NCBI GenBank assembly: GCA_016946835.1
Contig: JACVTC010000030.1
Location: 1,340,501-1,404,500 of the forward strand
From: Neocallimastix lanati (nom. inval.)
Taxonomy: Eukaryota; Neocallimastigomycota; Neocallimastigomycetes; Neocallimastigales; Neocallimastigaceae
Direction: 5' to 3'
Length of the DNA stretch: 64,000 bases
The position numbers and the translations under genes were made by a program. Positions within the stretch are counted from its first letter, which is position 1. The number at the start of each line of letters is the position of its first letter. The notes beneath the pieces are model-generated. The model had not been told where the DNA came from, ran no database searches, and saw only the letters and a program-made list of their open reading frames with translations. Below are positions 1 to 12,480 of the stretch, in pieces.

Positions 1-444
1 AAAAAAAAAAAAATTAGAAATTAATATATTTTTGGGATAAAAATAAATAAAATTTTTATTGAAAATATATAAGGTTATAGTATAAATTATTTAATAATAT
101 TTAATAAGTAATTATTTAGTAATTATATTCATTTAATAATAAATAAATACTATTAGATAGAATAGTAATATTATTTAATATGAATAAAATGAGAAGTAAT
201 AAAGAAAATTTATTCCAATTACTAAAGCTTGAGTTAAATATTTAGATATATAAATTTAATAGAAAAATTGTATATATATATTTAAAAAAATATATATATA
301 TTTAATTAATAATATTATTAAGTCCTCAAAATTTTTCAAATTTATTCTACTTTTTATTTAAAATATTTCATTAAAAATACTAAACTTAAAGTATATTAAA
401 TTTATTTAATTATAATATAGGATTGAAGATATAAAAAATTAAAA

Positions 445-487
<43 letters not shown>

Positions 488-732
488 AATGATAATAATT
501 AAAAAAGGGTATATTACATTAAAGAATAATGATTAAATTTAAAAAATAATATATATATATATAAATCAATTATATATTATAAACATATAATAAATTTTAT
601 TTTTAAATTATTTGAATTTTTTTTCTTGTGCGAACATTAACTATATGTATAATAATAGGTTTTAATATAATAATTTTCATTTAATATTATGAATTATTAT
701 TATTATTTTGTTTTATTATTATTTAAAAAAAA
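1..732. other. AT-rich spacer, no gene seen
   Basis: This stretch is almost pure A/T, with a poly(A) run of about 55 bases around 430-486 and short AT dinucleotide runs. I see no open frame or splice-consistent exon. It lies downstream of the gene ending at 733 and presumably contains its 3' UTR and poly(A) site, which cannot be placed because AATAAA-like words occur throughout. Confidence 0.6.
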
Positions 733-1015
733 TCAATTTTTTTTCTGAACGATTGATTTGGGTTCTATGTCTGCTTTAGGTAATGTTAAATTTTCATTGT
801 AGAGTGTTTCATTAAAATATTCATATTTTTCGGTGTTATTTGCTTTATCATCATCTTCTGTATTTTCAGCATCCAAATGGTTATAATGTGATTTTTCAAA
901 GTCCTGTAATAATAATAAAGTATGTATAATATATTTAGTTGTTAATTGTTGCTTATTCTTATTCTTATTATTTTTATTCTTATTTTTATTATTATTATTA
1001 TTATTATTCTTATTC

Positions 1016-1046
<31 letters not shown>

Positions 1047-2779
1047 ATTATATTTTTTTAAATTTACAATATTTTTCTTTTTTATTGAATCTATTTGTAT
1101 TTCAAGCTCCTTTCCCTTTTTAAATAAATCTGTAAATAATCCATCTGTACTACTAATTGAATCTTTTAATGAAGCTAGGTTTTTTTCAATATCTGATATA
1201 GTTTTTTCCCATTCTGAAGCTTCAAAATAATAATTATAGCAACAATAATAATATTAACAACAATATTATTTTAATATTTTAATATTATATTATGTTATAT
1301 TGAAATAATAATAATAATAATATTATTATTTATATAAATTAACTAAATATAACATACATTCTTTTTCTAGTATTTGAAATCTTTCTTCTTGAACTTTTTT
1401 CATTTCATTTAATTTTTCAATTACTATTCATATATATATATATATATATTTATTCACAAATTAATAGATTTATAATTTAATTAAATAATGTTATATTTTT
1501 GAATAAATATTTTAATTCGTTATTATATACCTTTCTTTTTTTCATTTTTTCTTTTTTCCTTAAATTGCTTTGACTTTTCATTCATATTTTTTGGATAAAC
1601 CGTTGAGGAACCAGAATTTAGTTTTAGTGTATCTAATAATTCATTCATATGGTCGTCTTTACTTAAATCAGATTTATCAGATTCAGTAAAATCTTTTTTC
1701 GTTTTATTGGTACTTTTATCATCATTTTCTGATTTATTTTTATTTCTAGATTTTGATTTAATTTTTTTCTCTTCCTCAACTTTTATTAATTTATTATCAG
1801 TTTTTTTTACTGCTCTTTTGTTTTCTTTTTCATCTATACTATTTTCTGCATTAGATCCTTTATTTTTATTTAAAATTTTCTCCTTTTCATTTTTGGCCAT
1901 TTTTCCACTTTTGGTATTGGATGAGTCGGCATCTGTTTTTTTTGAGGTGGTATTGCTATTATTTTCATTTTTATTCTTTTTTAAATCATTTTTGTTATTA
2001 GACTCTATAATATCTTTATTGGAACTTTCTTTTTTTTGATTAATTTGCTTTATTTCTGATTTTTCTTGTTTATTATCTTTATTATCTTTATTTATTAGTA
2101 ATGATGTACTTTTTCTTAAAGAGTTATTGGTAATTTTTTCAAAACGTTTGATAATATCATTACCTGCATTTTCATCAATTTTTTTCATTTTTTGAGCTAA
2201 GGATAATGCTTCCTTTTTAAGAGATTCAATATAATTTGAACTATTATTCTCATCAATATTCGTTTTTTTTTGGTTAATAGAAGTATCATTAGAAACTGTA
2301 TTAGTTGATCTAGAAAATTTTCTAATGTTTGAATAGCCGTAACTTTGAATATTTAATTTTTGATATGATTTATGCTTTTCATTAATGAATTTTTCTCTTG
2401 TACTCTTTAAATCTTGTAATATATTTTTTTTACTTGTAAGGTATTTATTATCTAAACTGTCAAGTTTTGTGATTGAACTTTTTTTTGAAGACTCTGATAT
2501 TTTTTTCCTTTCAAATTTGTCTGTATGTAAATCTTTTTTTTGTTCAGCTTTATTTTGATATGTTGATAGTAATGATAATGATGCATCTTTTTCTAAAGAT
2601 TCTTTGTATTCCTTAAAAGTTTTAAATTTTTTCAAAGTAGTTAATGTTAACTCATTATTATTGTCATTAATATCAAAATCTTCATTAATATCGTATAATT
2701 TATCCGTATAATTTTTATTTATTCTACTAAAATTTTTATTATTTGTTATATTATATGATATTTTATCTTTGGATAACAT
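733..2779 (-). CDS. Lys/Asn/Ser-rich coiled-coil protein, 4 exons
   Basis: Not recognised as a known family. Four exons join in one frame: 2779-1531, 1423-1358, 1219-1068 and 903-733 (stop TGA). That gives 1638 nt and 545 residues. Donors read GTATAT, GTATGT and GTAAAT; acceptors are TAG, AAG and CAG. The first exon starts at the first ATG (MLSKDKISYN). The protein is highly charged and low in hydrophobics, with no signal peptide or membrane segment. A Lys/Asn/Ser-rich middle (about residues 230-370) is followed by heptad-like stretches in exons 2 and 3 (such as VIEKLNEMKKVQEERFQILE), suggesting a coiled coil. The C-terminus encoded by exon 4 is more acidic. It is probably an intracellular scaffold or filament-associated protein, but that is inference from composition only. 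The exon chain is well supported because phases match at all three junctions and internal stops are avoided. Confidence 0.72.
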
Positions 2780-3209
2780 TTTTATATTAATTTTTTAAAA
2801 ATAAATAGATTTATTAAAAAATAATAAAAATAGTAATCATTAGTTTTATTTATATTTTATTTTATTTTATTTTATTTTATTTTTTTATTTTTTATTTTTT
2901 TTTTTTTTTATTTTTATTTTTATTTTATAATTTAAATATAAATGAACAAAAATAATATAATATAAAAAAAAATTATAAAATAAAAAAATTAAACACATAC
3001 TTAAAATTTTAAAACTTAAATTTTTAAGTTTTCGAGTAACACAATTTGATAATATTAATTTTGTTTATTTTTTATTTTATTATATGTTTATTAAATTTTT
3101 ATTTTTTATAAAAAGTATAAATATTATTATAAGTTTTAAAAAATTATATTTAACAAATTTTACATATTCAATAAAATATTTAAATCCATATTATTTGGAT
3201 TTTTTAAAT

Positions 3210-3240
<31 letters not shown>

Positions 3241-3269
3241 TTTTTTGTTATTTTATTAATTTTTTTAAT

Positions 3270-3323
<54 letters not shown>

Positions 3324-3594
3324 GTTTGCTTTGCTTTGCTTTTATTATATTTAAAATTAAAAATTTTATGAATTTCTGTAAATTAATATATATTATTTAA
3401 ATATATATTTATGAACGATATATTTGTGTATTAGAATAAAATATATAATAATAATATATAATAATATAATTTATATAATTTATTATTTTTAATTGATTTA
3501 ATTATATTAATAAAGTTTTTATTATAAATATGAAATTTATAATAAAATTTATTTAATGGTAGTAAAATTTTATAAATATATATATTTTTTTCAT
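2780..3594. other. AT spacer with facing poly(A)/poly(T) tracts
   Basis: This is the gene-free interval between the start of the coiled-coil gene and the end of gene A, both on the minus strand. It has (TTTTA)n repeats near 2855-2880, a poly(A) run at about 3209-3234 and a longer poly(T) run at about 3273-3322. The A and T runs could fold into a hairpin. The 95-codon open frame across them (3084-3371) is a low-complexity artefact. Confidence 0.5.
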
Positions 3595-5374
3595 TCAAAT
3601 AAATACTGTAACTAATAGAATTGCAATTGAAATACTCAATAGGTTGATCTTATTAACGATAGATGAATTTTCTTTATCATTAGTATTTTGATTTTCATTT
3701 TTTTTGCTATCATCTGTTCTTTTTTCCAAATTTCTTAAGTCATATTCTGTTATATTTTCAAAAGGTTGTACTAAATCTTGATTGAAGCATTCTTCTCCTG
3801 AATATAGTCCACGCTTTCTAAGATAACTATTCATATTCCAACTTTGACCATAATTTTGTGGTGTATAGATATATGAAGGATATTCAATTCCTTTTTTAAG
3901 AGGTGGTTTTTGTGGAGATTGTGGAGGAACATTAGCTGTTACCCATGCTGGTTGCTGTGATTTATCTGTACATCTAGCAGCAATTTCATCACAACACATA
4001 TACCATTCTTCTACAAATTCACCATCAATCATAGTCCAAACTTTATCAGCAAATTTTCCAAAAAATTCAAAGTCTGATTTTTTTCCATATGACATAGCAT
4101 ATGCCTTAATAAAACTATCACACTGATAAAATTATTATAAAAAGTATGAAAAAATTACAAAATAACAATATCATTAATAATAATTATAATTAATTATGAT
4201 TACAAAACTATAATAACTTTTAATAATAATTATAGTATAATTATAAAATAATAATATTAATTATTGTAATTATAAAATAATATCATAAATAATAATAATT
4301 AAATTATAATTATAATTAAAATTATAATAAAAGTTTTTCATATTTCACTTACTACACCATGTTGATTAACAATTAAAATTGGATCATCTTCTGGAGGAAG
4401 AGTATATATATATTTTAAAATATCATCATAACTGCCACCACAACATTCTTCTGCATCTGGATCTATACCTAAAGCCAATGCAAGTGCATAAGTTTGATGA
4501 TACTAATATTATATATATTATTAAATTTTAATTTATTATTTAATTTATATAATTATTAAATTTCACAATAAATATACATAAACTTAATAAATAATAAAAA
4601 TTAAAAATATTTACCATACGACGAGAAGTATGATGACCACGTTTACCGTTATCTAAATATTTATTCATAAAAAAATAATATTTTATTTTTATTATTGATT
4701 ATTATTATTATTTGATAATAAAAAAAAAAAAAAAATAAATAAAAAAATATAAATAATTAATAAAAAAAAAAAAAAAAAATTATAAATAATTAATAAAAAA
4801 AAAAAAAAATAAAAAAATTATAAATAATTAATAAAAAAAAATAAAAAAATTATAAATAATTAATAAAAAAAAATAAAAAAATTATAAATAATTAATAAAA
4901 AAAAGATTGAAATTTTATAAAATGATAAACAAACTCAGTACAAAAACATATATATATAAACTTACTAATGAAATCTCCATTATTCTGTAAAATAAAATGT
5001 TGAGTTATAATACGTTTTGGTCTACGATAATATGGGGCATCTGGACCAAAATTTGCCATCATACAACCTGCACGGATCATTCCAGTATATCCCTTTTTAT
5101 ATATATATAATTTTATTATTATTATTATTATTTGAATCTATCATTTTCATGATATATGATTATTAAATTTTCAACAATCAAAAAGGCTTACTAAACCATC
5201 AGGAAGATATCCGAGACCTTCCATAGAAGAAACCGTAGTTCCTACTTTTTCATCATATTTTCCATCACCAGGTTTTTCTGCATGTGCTACAATATAGACT
5301 ACTCTACCATATGTGATGTTTAAATAAATCAACAATATTATATATATTTGAAAAAAACAGTGCTTTCTGAACAT
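3595..5374 (-). CDS. Histidine-phosphatase-like GPI-anchored ectoprotein (gene A)
   Basis: Five exons: 5374-5192, 5092-4966, 4652-4615, 4502-4353 and 4122-3595. They total 1026 nt, 341 residues. The paralogue A' at 17444-19321 has the same intron positions, with internal exons of exactly 127, 38 and 150 nt. The start at 5374 (MFRKHCF) is chosen by alignment with A'; an in-frame ATG lies 15 nt upstream at 5389. An N-terminal hydrophobic segment (about residues 7-18) acts as a signal peptide. The histidine phosphatase fold is seen in VYIVAHAEKPGDG (His31), the conserved GKRGHHTSRRMYHQTYALA segment, LCC/DD-type loops and LIVNQH (His164) as the second active-site His. The usual Arg before the first His (RHG/RHA) is Ala30 here, so normal catalysis is doubtful. 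The C-terminus carries an N-glycosylation-rich stretch and a final hydrophobic tail, as in GPI-anchored proteins. It is divergent from gene B, 1.1 kb away. Confidence 0.88.
4745..4905. repeat. Tandem minisatellite in intron 2 of gene A
   Basis: About five copies of a unit built on TATAAATAATTAATAAAAAA, each followed by a variable A-rich filler (unit about 30-38 bp). All copies lie within the intron between 4966 and 4652. Copies 3 to 5 are almost identical, consistent with recent slippage or unequal exchange. Confidence 0.75.
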
Positions 5375-5389
5375 ATCTATAATAAACAA

Positions 5390-6472
5390 TTATATATAAA
5401 TATTTATTTATTTTTTCTATTTTATTATTATATACTATTTAAAAATCTTTATTTTTTTTATTTTTAATTTTCTTTTTAATTTTTTTTTTTTTTTTTCATA
5501 TATTTATTTAATATTTATTATATTATTTTTACAAATATTTTATTCTATTTTTATTTTTTTTTTTTTTTTTTTTAATATTTTTTTTTATTATACAATTTAT
5601 TTTAATATTTCTATTTTCCTTTTGGTTTTAAACTTAAAACTTTGTTTGACTTAAAAATTTGTTTTTATTTATAAAAAAAAAATAATAAATAATCATTCAA
5701 TTATGGTAGTATATATAAATATATTTATAATATATAATTATATATGTTAAATTATAATAAAAATAAAATGAAAATTAATAGAAATTTTATAAATAGTAAA
5801 TAAATTAAGATAAAAATTAAATTTATAAAAATATATATAATAAACTCTTATTTTATTGCTAAAAAAAATGTTTTTCTGACAGAAAGATCTAAAAAATCTC
5901 ATTAAAATTAATTTAATATATTTTAAATACCAAAAATTATTTATTATTTTATATTTTATAATATATAAAATTTATTACTTAATATGATTTTTTTCTTATA
6001 TAATCCGTTGATTTTTCAAATAGAAAAAAATAAAATAAAATAAAATAAAATAAAATAAAATAAAATAAAAAAATAAAATATATGTTTTTTTTTATTTATA
6101 TAATAATATACAATATTTTCTTATATTTTATATAATATATTAATTTTTATATATTTTAAATAAATTATTTAATTGTATTAAATATTTTATTATTATTTTA
6201 TTTTATTTTTATTCAATTGTGTTTATTTTAATTATTATTGTAATTTTTTTTTTATATTTACTTTCCCTTTTTTTTTTTTTTTTTTTTTTTTTGATAAAAA
6301 TAAAGATTATAATAAAAGAAAAAATAAATAAAAATATATAATTTTAAAATAAAATACCTTTTTGTAAAAAATATAAATAAATAAAAAGAAAATAATTATT
6401 ATATAAAATTTTTATTCTTTATTATTTTTTTTTCAAGTAAATTTTATAAAAATAATATTTATTATAAAAAAA
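5390..6472. other. Divergent intergenic region between genes A and B
   Basis: This 1.1-kb spacer lies between two divergently transcribed starts and should hold both promoters. It is composed of poly(A), poly(T), (TAAAA)n around 6025-6070 and AT-dinucleotide runs. No specific control element can be identified, because TATA-like words occur throughout. Confidence 0.45.
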
Positions 6473-8777
6473 ATGTGGAGAATACTTTTTATTTGTTTAA
6501 TATTTGTAAAATTAGTACTTTCCGAATACAAACCAGCATCAGTTGCTTTAGGAGAAACACCAGTAGTTAATAAGAAACCTGATTTAACAGAAATTATAGA
6601 TGAATATTATACATGTTTTTCAATAGGTGATAAAAATAATAAAGCATGTGAAGGTTATGATTATTATATACCAAAATCTGGTTATTATGGTTATTCAGAT
6701 ACATCTTCAGATTTTTCATCATATGTTAATAGTGATGTTTCAAATGATAATGGTTATATTATAGCACTTTGCCCAGATGTTAAGCATGATACATCAAAAA
6801 TTGCTTATAGATATAGTGTTTATTGTGGAAGAATGATGTATTCACAAGGTAAATAATAATAATAATAATAATAATAATTATTATTTCATATATTTATTTA
6901 TTATATTGTAATTATTGCTTTTATATAATTTAATTATTTAGTTTTTAATTTTTATTATAATTGTTATTTTATACTTTGATTATTTCTTTTTCTTCTTTAT
7001 TAAATATTATAAAATTCTTTATTATAATTTTCAATATTATAATTATCTTTATTTATATTTGTATTAAAAATTATAATATTTTAAAGTTATTTTTGTTAAA
7101 ACGAAAAAAAAATAATAATATAGTAAAAAATTTACATCAATAACTAACTTATTATTATGTTTTTTATTTTTTTTATTAAAATATATATTTATAAATTAAT
7201 TTTATTTTAAAATTTATAGCTCGTTGGTGTAAAGAAAATGATGATAATATGAGAAGTAATCCTCAACTCTCATTATGTAAAAAAACATGTTTAGATTATG
7301 CTGAAAGTATTGTAGATTATAGTAAAAATATCTGTAAAAATACAGATCATACATTAGCTGAACAAATTAAAAAGAATATTATTGAAAAATGGTGTAACAT
7401 ATTTACTGATGATGCTGGATGTATTCAAGGAACCAAATATGAAGTTGAAAATTGTGGTATGTAATTTTTTTTTTTTAAAAAATAAAGAGAGATAATTAAA
7501 TTTAAATTTATATAATTTTTAAAATTAGAAAGTTATTAATAATTAGTTAATAAATTGTTTGTTATCTAATTATTATAATTATTTTTATTATTATTAGTAT
7601 TAATAATAATTATTTACTAATTATTAATTATTATATTATAATTATCAAAACTTAACAATAATAATGTAATTTTTAATAGGATATTCATCTGCTTCAATAT
7701 CTAAAGAAGCACAATCTTTTAATCCAAGTAATTCTTGCTGGAAAATCGAAGGAAAAGCTGAAGAAATTCAAAATCAAGCTACAAAGGAAGTTAATAAAGA
7801 ATTTAAGATGGGTACTATTAGATGGAAGATCAGTTATCCAATCGGTGTTATAATAATAATCGGTGCTTTAACATTTATATTTTGGAGAAAACAAAACGAA
7901 AAATATAAAATTGGATATGTACCAAGTAATAAAGATAATGATGACTATGAAATTATCCCATCAAGTGCAGAACCATCTCGTGATTATATTGATGAGAACT
8001 TCTTAAAAAATGCCATAGAATTCCCAGAATCAACATTACAAAGAAAGAGTTCATTTGCTGTAAGTACTATTTCTAGAACCTCAAGAGCTAATTCTTCAAA
8101 GAGTAATGTTATATATATGATTGCTCTTTATAATTATCATGCTAAAATGAATGATGAATTAGAATTAAAGGCCGGTGATCGTATTCGTGTCGAACATAAA
8201 TATGATGATGGGTAAGAATTTTTAATTATTTTAAATATTAAAATAGATAATCTTTATCAATAATATTTAATATATATATATTATAATAAAATAAAAGTAA
8301 TAATATTGGTTGTTAGTGGTAGTGATATAATAATAATAGGAATAGGAATAGAAATAGGAATAAAAAAAATAAAGTTTTAATATTATAATCACATTTTTAA
8401 TTTAATTATTAAAAAAAATTTTTTTTTTATATTATTTTATTTTGTTTTATTTTGTTTTATTTTATTTTATTTTTTTTTTTTTTTTTTTTAAATATACATA
8501 ATTTTAATTATTTATATTTTTTTTTTTTTTATTTTTTATTTAATAATTATTTATCAACATATAAAACAGATGGGCTGCTGGTATTAATGAAACTACAAAT
8601 AAATTCGGTGCATTCCCATTAATTTGTTGTACAGATAATATTTCATCTAACCAAGGTGCATTACCAGTACGTAATAAATCATCAAGATCTGCATCCACAA
8701 AATCTATTAAGTTAAGAGCAAATAATAGTGTTAAAACACTTGAAAAATCACCGTTAGCAAAGAAAGATGAAGATTAA
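6473..8777 (+). CDS. Type I membrane protein with Cys-rich ectodomain and C-terminal SH3 (gene B)
   Basis: Four exons: 6473-6848, 7220-7456, 7680-8211 and 8570-8777. They total 1353 nt, 450 residues. Donors are GTAAAT, GTATGT and GTAAGA; acceptors are TAG, AG/GA and CAG. A signal peptide (MWRILFICLIFVKLVLS) opens an extracellular domain with many spaced Cys, including YSVYCGRMMYSQ, ARWC and SLCKKTCLDYAES. A single transmembrane helix (ISYPIGVIIIIGALTFIFW, about 255-273) is followed by a basic cytosolic linker. The SH3 domain spans about residues 350-405: ALYNYHAKMNDELEL, GDRIRVEHKYDDG, then W and GAFPLICC across the last intron. This is the classic ALYDY / GD / GW / FP pattern. The short Ser/Lys-rich tail follows. 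The topology resembles fungal SH3 membrane proteins such as Fus1, but the ectodomain differs, so no orthology is claimed. It shares 237-nt exon 2 and 532-nt exon 3 with B'. Confidence 0.9.
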
Positions 8778-9352
8778 TCATAAATTAAATGCAAAAAATA
8801 AAAATTAATATACATAATTTAATAAAAATTATTTTATATATTATCTCTATATATCTATATACATATAAATATATATATTTATTATTATTATTATTATTAA
8901 TATTTAAATAATTTTTTTTTTATTATCATCTTATATACATATTTTTTTTATTTATTTATTAATTTATTATATAAATTCAATTAATGTTATTATTATTAAT
9001 ATTTTTTATTAAATAAAATTTTCAATAAAAGAAAAAAAAAAATAAAAATAAAATAAAAATAAAAAATAAGCAATAATAATAATAATTGATTGATTTATAG
9101 CAGTAAATTAAATATATATAAAAAAAAAAAAGTTTTAGTAAAAAATAAAGAATAATAATAAATAATAATAATAATAATAATAATATTTAATTATTAGTAA
9201 AAATATTAAAATATAATTAATAAATATTTAGAAAAAAAAAAAAAAAAAGATAATAATTAAAATAATAATAAAATCATAATAAGTAAATAAATAAAAATAA
9301 ATAATAAAACTAAATAATACGAATAAACATAATAAATATAACAAATAAATAA

Positions 9353-9397
<45 letters not shown>

Positions 9398-9700
9398 AAA
9401 ATATATAAATAAAAGTATATTAATATATTTTATTATTAATAATAAGTCAAATATAAATTTAAAGAATCTAGATTATCATCACACAAAAAAAGTGTATATA
9501 TAATTTTTCAAGTGATTATAATAAAATAATAAATAAAAAAAAAAAAAATTTAAATATATATTAATTTTTTGAAATAATTATAATAATTATTATTATTGTT
9601 ATTATAAACTAATAATAAATATTAATAATTTTTTTTTTTTACTCTTTTTTTCTTTGTTTTCTTTGTTTGTTTTTATTATGTTTCAACTAATTAAAATATA

Positions 9701-9736
<36 letters not shown>

Positions 9737-9964
9737 TAATTATTATATATGTTTAATAAGTAATAAATAAAAAGAAATTTAAAAAGGAAGTATATTGACT
9801 TTTCTTGTTCTAAAAAAAAATATATATATATTTAATAAATAAATAAATAAATATTTATATATATATAAATAATATTCTTTTACATTAAATGACTATATTA
9901 ATTCAAAAACTGTATTATTATTTAAAATGTTTTTACTTATTTATTTATTTATTTATGTATATAT

Positions 9965-9999
<35 letters not shown>

Positions 10000-10539
10000 T
10001 ATTTTATAATATGATAAAATAAAATATATTTTTTTTCTTTTTAAATTAATATATTATAATGATCATCAACAATATAAATAATACATTAAGTTTTGTACAC
10101 TTTTATTTAATACATTTTAATATTCTTTAATATATTTACCAAGACATTAATTTTCAATTTTTTATTTATAATTTTTCATTTATTACTTTTATCATATATT
10201 ACCTAAAAAGGAAAAACCAAATCTATTACAAAAAATAAATAAGTTAAATTAGTTTTTTCATGTTTCATAAGAAAAAAAAAAAAAAAGAAAAATAAATAAA
10301 AAGAAGTTTATACAAAAAAATAAATTAAATATAATATATATAATTATTAAAAATATAAATTAAAAAAAAAATAATGGATAAAATTTAAATTTTTTAATAA
10401 TTAAATAATAAATAATAAATATTAAATATTAAAAAATAAATATTAATTTATTAAATAATAAATTATGTATATTTAAAAAAAAAAATAATAATAATAATAA
10501 ATAATAGAAATTATAAATAATAAATAATAAATAATATTC
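8778..10539. other. AT-rich spacer, no gene seen
   Basis: This 1.76-kb spacer holds poly(A) runs (notably about 9355-9394 and 9706-9734), (TAAT)n and (TTTA)n arrays near 9150-9185 and 9940-10000. No open frame, exon pair or RNA-like GC-rich segment was found. Confidence 0.5.
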
Positions 10540-10744
10540 CTTTACCTAGGTGGAAATATGGCTGTAATTAGATCAGGGGACTTTCATGTTTTTTCATCAA
10601 GATTAACGAAATAATTACGTTCCTCTCAGTAAACTAAATTTGTTAGTACATGTAATAATGTATTATAATATTTTTTTTTGCTCATCCTAAGTACGCAGAA
10701 CCTTAACACAAGGGCTAAGTTGAGTCCGAGTCAGTATGTAAATC
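10540..10744. other. GC-richer block upstream of the U1 candidate
   Basis: This block stands out from the surrounding A/T desert by its base composition and lacks an open frame. It contains possible pairings such as GTAATTA (about 10564) with TAATTAC (about 10611), and CTTAAC (about 10703) with GTTGAG (about 10719). The segment at 10688-10752 can fold so that CTAAGTA pairs with the TACTTA at the putative U1 5' end. It may be a snRNA promoter, a second RNA gene, or the 5' part of a larger RNA that includes the next feature. I cannot tell which. Confidence 0.4.
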
Positions 10745-10899
10745 ATACTTACCATGGAGAGCGAACTTTTAATTTCACTTATATAGAAAACCCAGGGTAG
10801 TGAGAAAATACCCCATACAAATTAAAAAAGCATATACAGTATTTGTCCAGAAACCTTATGTGTTAGTCCCCGAGTACTAACCACCAGGATAAAAACTGG
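10745..10899 (+). ncRNA. Probable U1 spliceosomal snRNA
   Basis: U1 snRNA pairs with 5' splice sites. The putative transcript begins ATACTTACC (10745-10753), the conserved U1 5' end, which is complementary to the GGTAAGTAT-type donors used by neighbouring genes. CCCAGGG follows at RNA positions 47-53; human U1 has the same heptamer at 46-52. A stem GGGTA/TACCC comes next. An Sm-like AUUUGU lies at 10841-10846. The terminal hairpin is nested: CCAG/CTGG, CCT/AGG and GTTAGT/ACTAAC around an 8-nt loop (10847-10899). Total length of about 155 nt is normal for U1. Against it, the U1-70K loop sequence in stem I is not recognisable, and the GC-rich region continues upstream. Exact ends are inferred. 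Confidence 0.5.
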
Positions 10900-11524
10900 A
10901 AAAATACGTAATTAAAAAAAGTTAAAAGAGTATTTACTTAATAATAATAAAATTATAAAAATTTATTAACCATTATCATAATTTTATGTTAAAGTATAAC
11001 TTCATCTTTAAAATTTGAAAAATATCAGTCATAATATTAAATTTATGTTTGATTTTCTTTACTCTATTTAGGATTTTGTACATATATTTATATTTAATTT
11101 ATCAATATTAAATAATAAATATCTGATATAAACTTCGGTTCAGAATTACTATTGGGAAAAATTTTATATAAAGTTTAAATTTAAATCCTTTTTTTATTTA
11201 TTTTATTTACTAATTAATAACTGTACCTCACATTAATAATAATAAAAATCATTTAATATAAAAATATGAAAATATGAAAATATGAAAATGAAATTAATGA
11301 TTTTTAATCATTTTCATAATTCTATGTTTAAGTGTGATTTTATATTTAACATATTTTTAATTATTAGCCATAATTATATAATTTTTCTTTATATATACAT
11401 TATGTTTTTATACATATATAATAACCTTAATAAATATAAAAACCAATTATATAAAAAATCATTAGTATATATAATAACTAACCCAGTTCAGGTTTTTTAT
11501 ATATTATTATCAATATTTATTATT

Positions 11525-11650
11525 TATTATTTATTATTTATTAATTATTTTATTTAATTATTTATTATTTAATTATTTATTATTTATTATTTATTTATTT
11601 ATTATTTATTATTTATTATTTATTATTTATTATTTATTATTTATTATTTA
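11525..11650 (+). repeat. (TTATTTA)n heptanucleotide array
   Basis: Interrupted array of the heptamer TTATTTA with some shorter TTTA units. It is the same repeat and orientation as the larger array at 12118-12480, and the reverse complement of the array at 16768-16965. Confidence 0.8.
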
Positions 11651-12117
11651 TTTTTTTATACTTTTATGGGAACACTATTATTTATTATATTGTACGCTAT
11701 TTAATATTTTATATTTATTACTTAATAATTACTAAACAATATCTTATTTTTATTAATTAAATAAAATATTAAATAATAAATATTATAGTATTAATTGTTT
11801 ATTAATATTATATTATTTAGTATTTTTTTTTTTAATATTTATTATTAGTTCTAATTGTTATTTATTTGGTTTTTATTATTATTATTATTTATTATTTAAA
11901 ACTAATTTTTTAAAAATATTAGAATACTATTTATCATTTATTCTTTAATTTTTAACATTTTATATTTTATATTTAATATTTAATATATTTAATATATAAA
12001 TATTAAATACTATATTTTTATTCATTGATTTTATTTTTTTGTACTGTAACTTTTATTTTTTTAGTATTTATTATATAATATTTTTATTTTTTATTTATTT
12101 ATTTATTTATTTAATAA

Positions 12118-12480
12118 TTATTATTTATTATTTATTATTTATTATTTATTATTTATTATTTATTATTTATTATTTATTATTTATTATTTATTATTTATTA
12201 TTTATTATTTATTATTTATTATTTATTATTTATTATTTATTATTTATTATTTATTATTTATTATTTATTATTTATTATTTATTATTTATTATTTATTATT
12301 TATTATTTATTATTTATTATTTATTATTTATTATTTATTATTTATTAATAAATACTCTTTTTTATTATTTATTATTTAATTATTTAATTATTTATTATTT
12401 ATTATTTATTATTTATTATTTATTATTTATTATTTATTATTTATTATTTATTATTTATTATTTATTATTATTTATTATTT
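12118..12480 (+). repeat. (TTATTTA)n heptanucleotide array, about 45 units
   Basis: A near-perfect array of TTATTTA runs from about 12118 to 12344. After a short break (AATACTCTTTTTT region) it resumes from about 12365 to 12480. The 7-bp period makes all three frames open on this strand, which creates a spurious 167-codon frame. Confidence 0.9.

Noticed and set aside
1707-2039. 110-codon plus-strand open frame (Leu/Phe-rich)
   Set aside because: It is the antisense shadow of the Lys/Asn-rich exon 1 at 2779-1531, whose four-exon chain is well supported.
3084-3371. 95-codon plus-strand open frame with poly-Lys then poly-Phe
   Set aside because: It is a translation of poly(A) and poly(T) tracts with no domain or splice context.
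10688-10752. tRNA on the minus strand of the GC island
   Set aside because: A 7-bp acceptor-like stem and GGTTCTGCG look tRNA-like, but the T-arm lacks the GTTCRA pattern, and no proper D-arm or anticodon arm forms.
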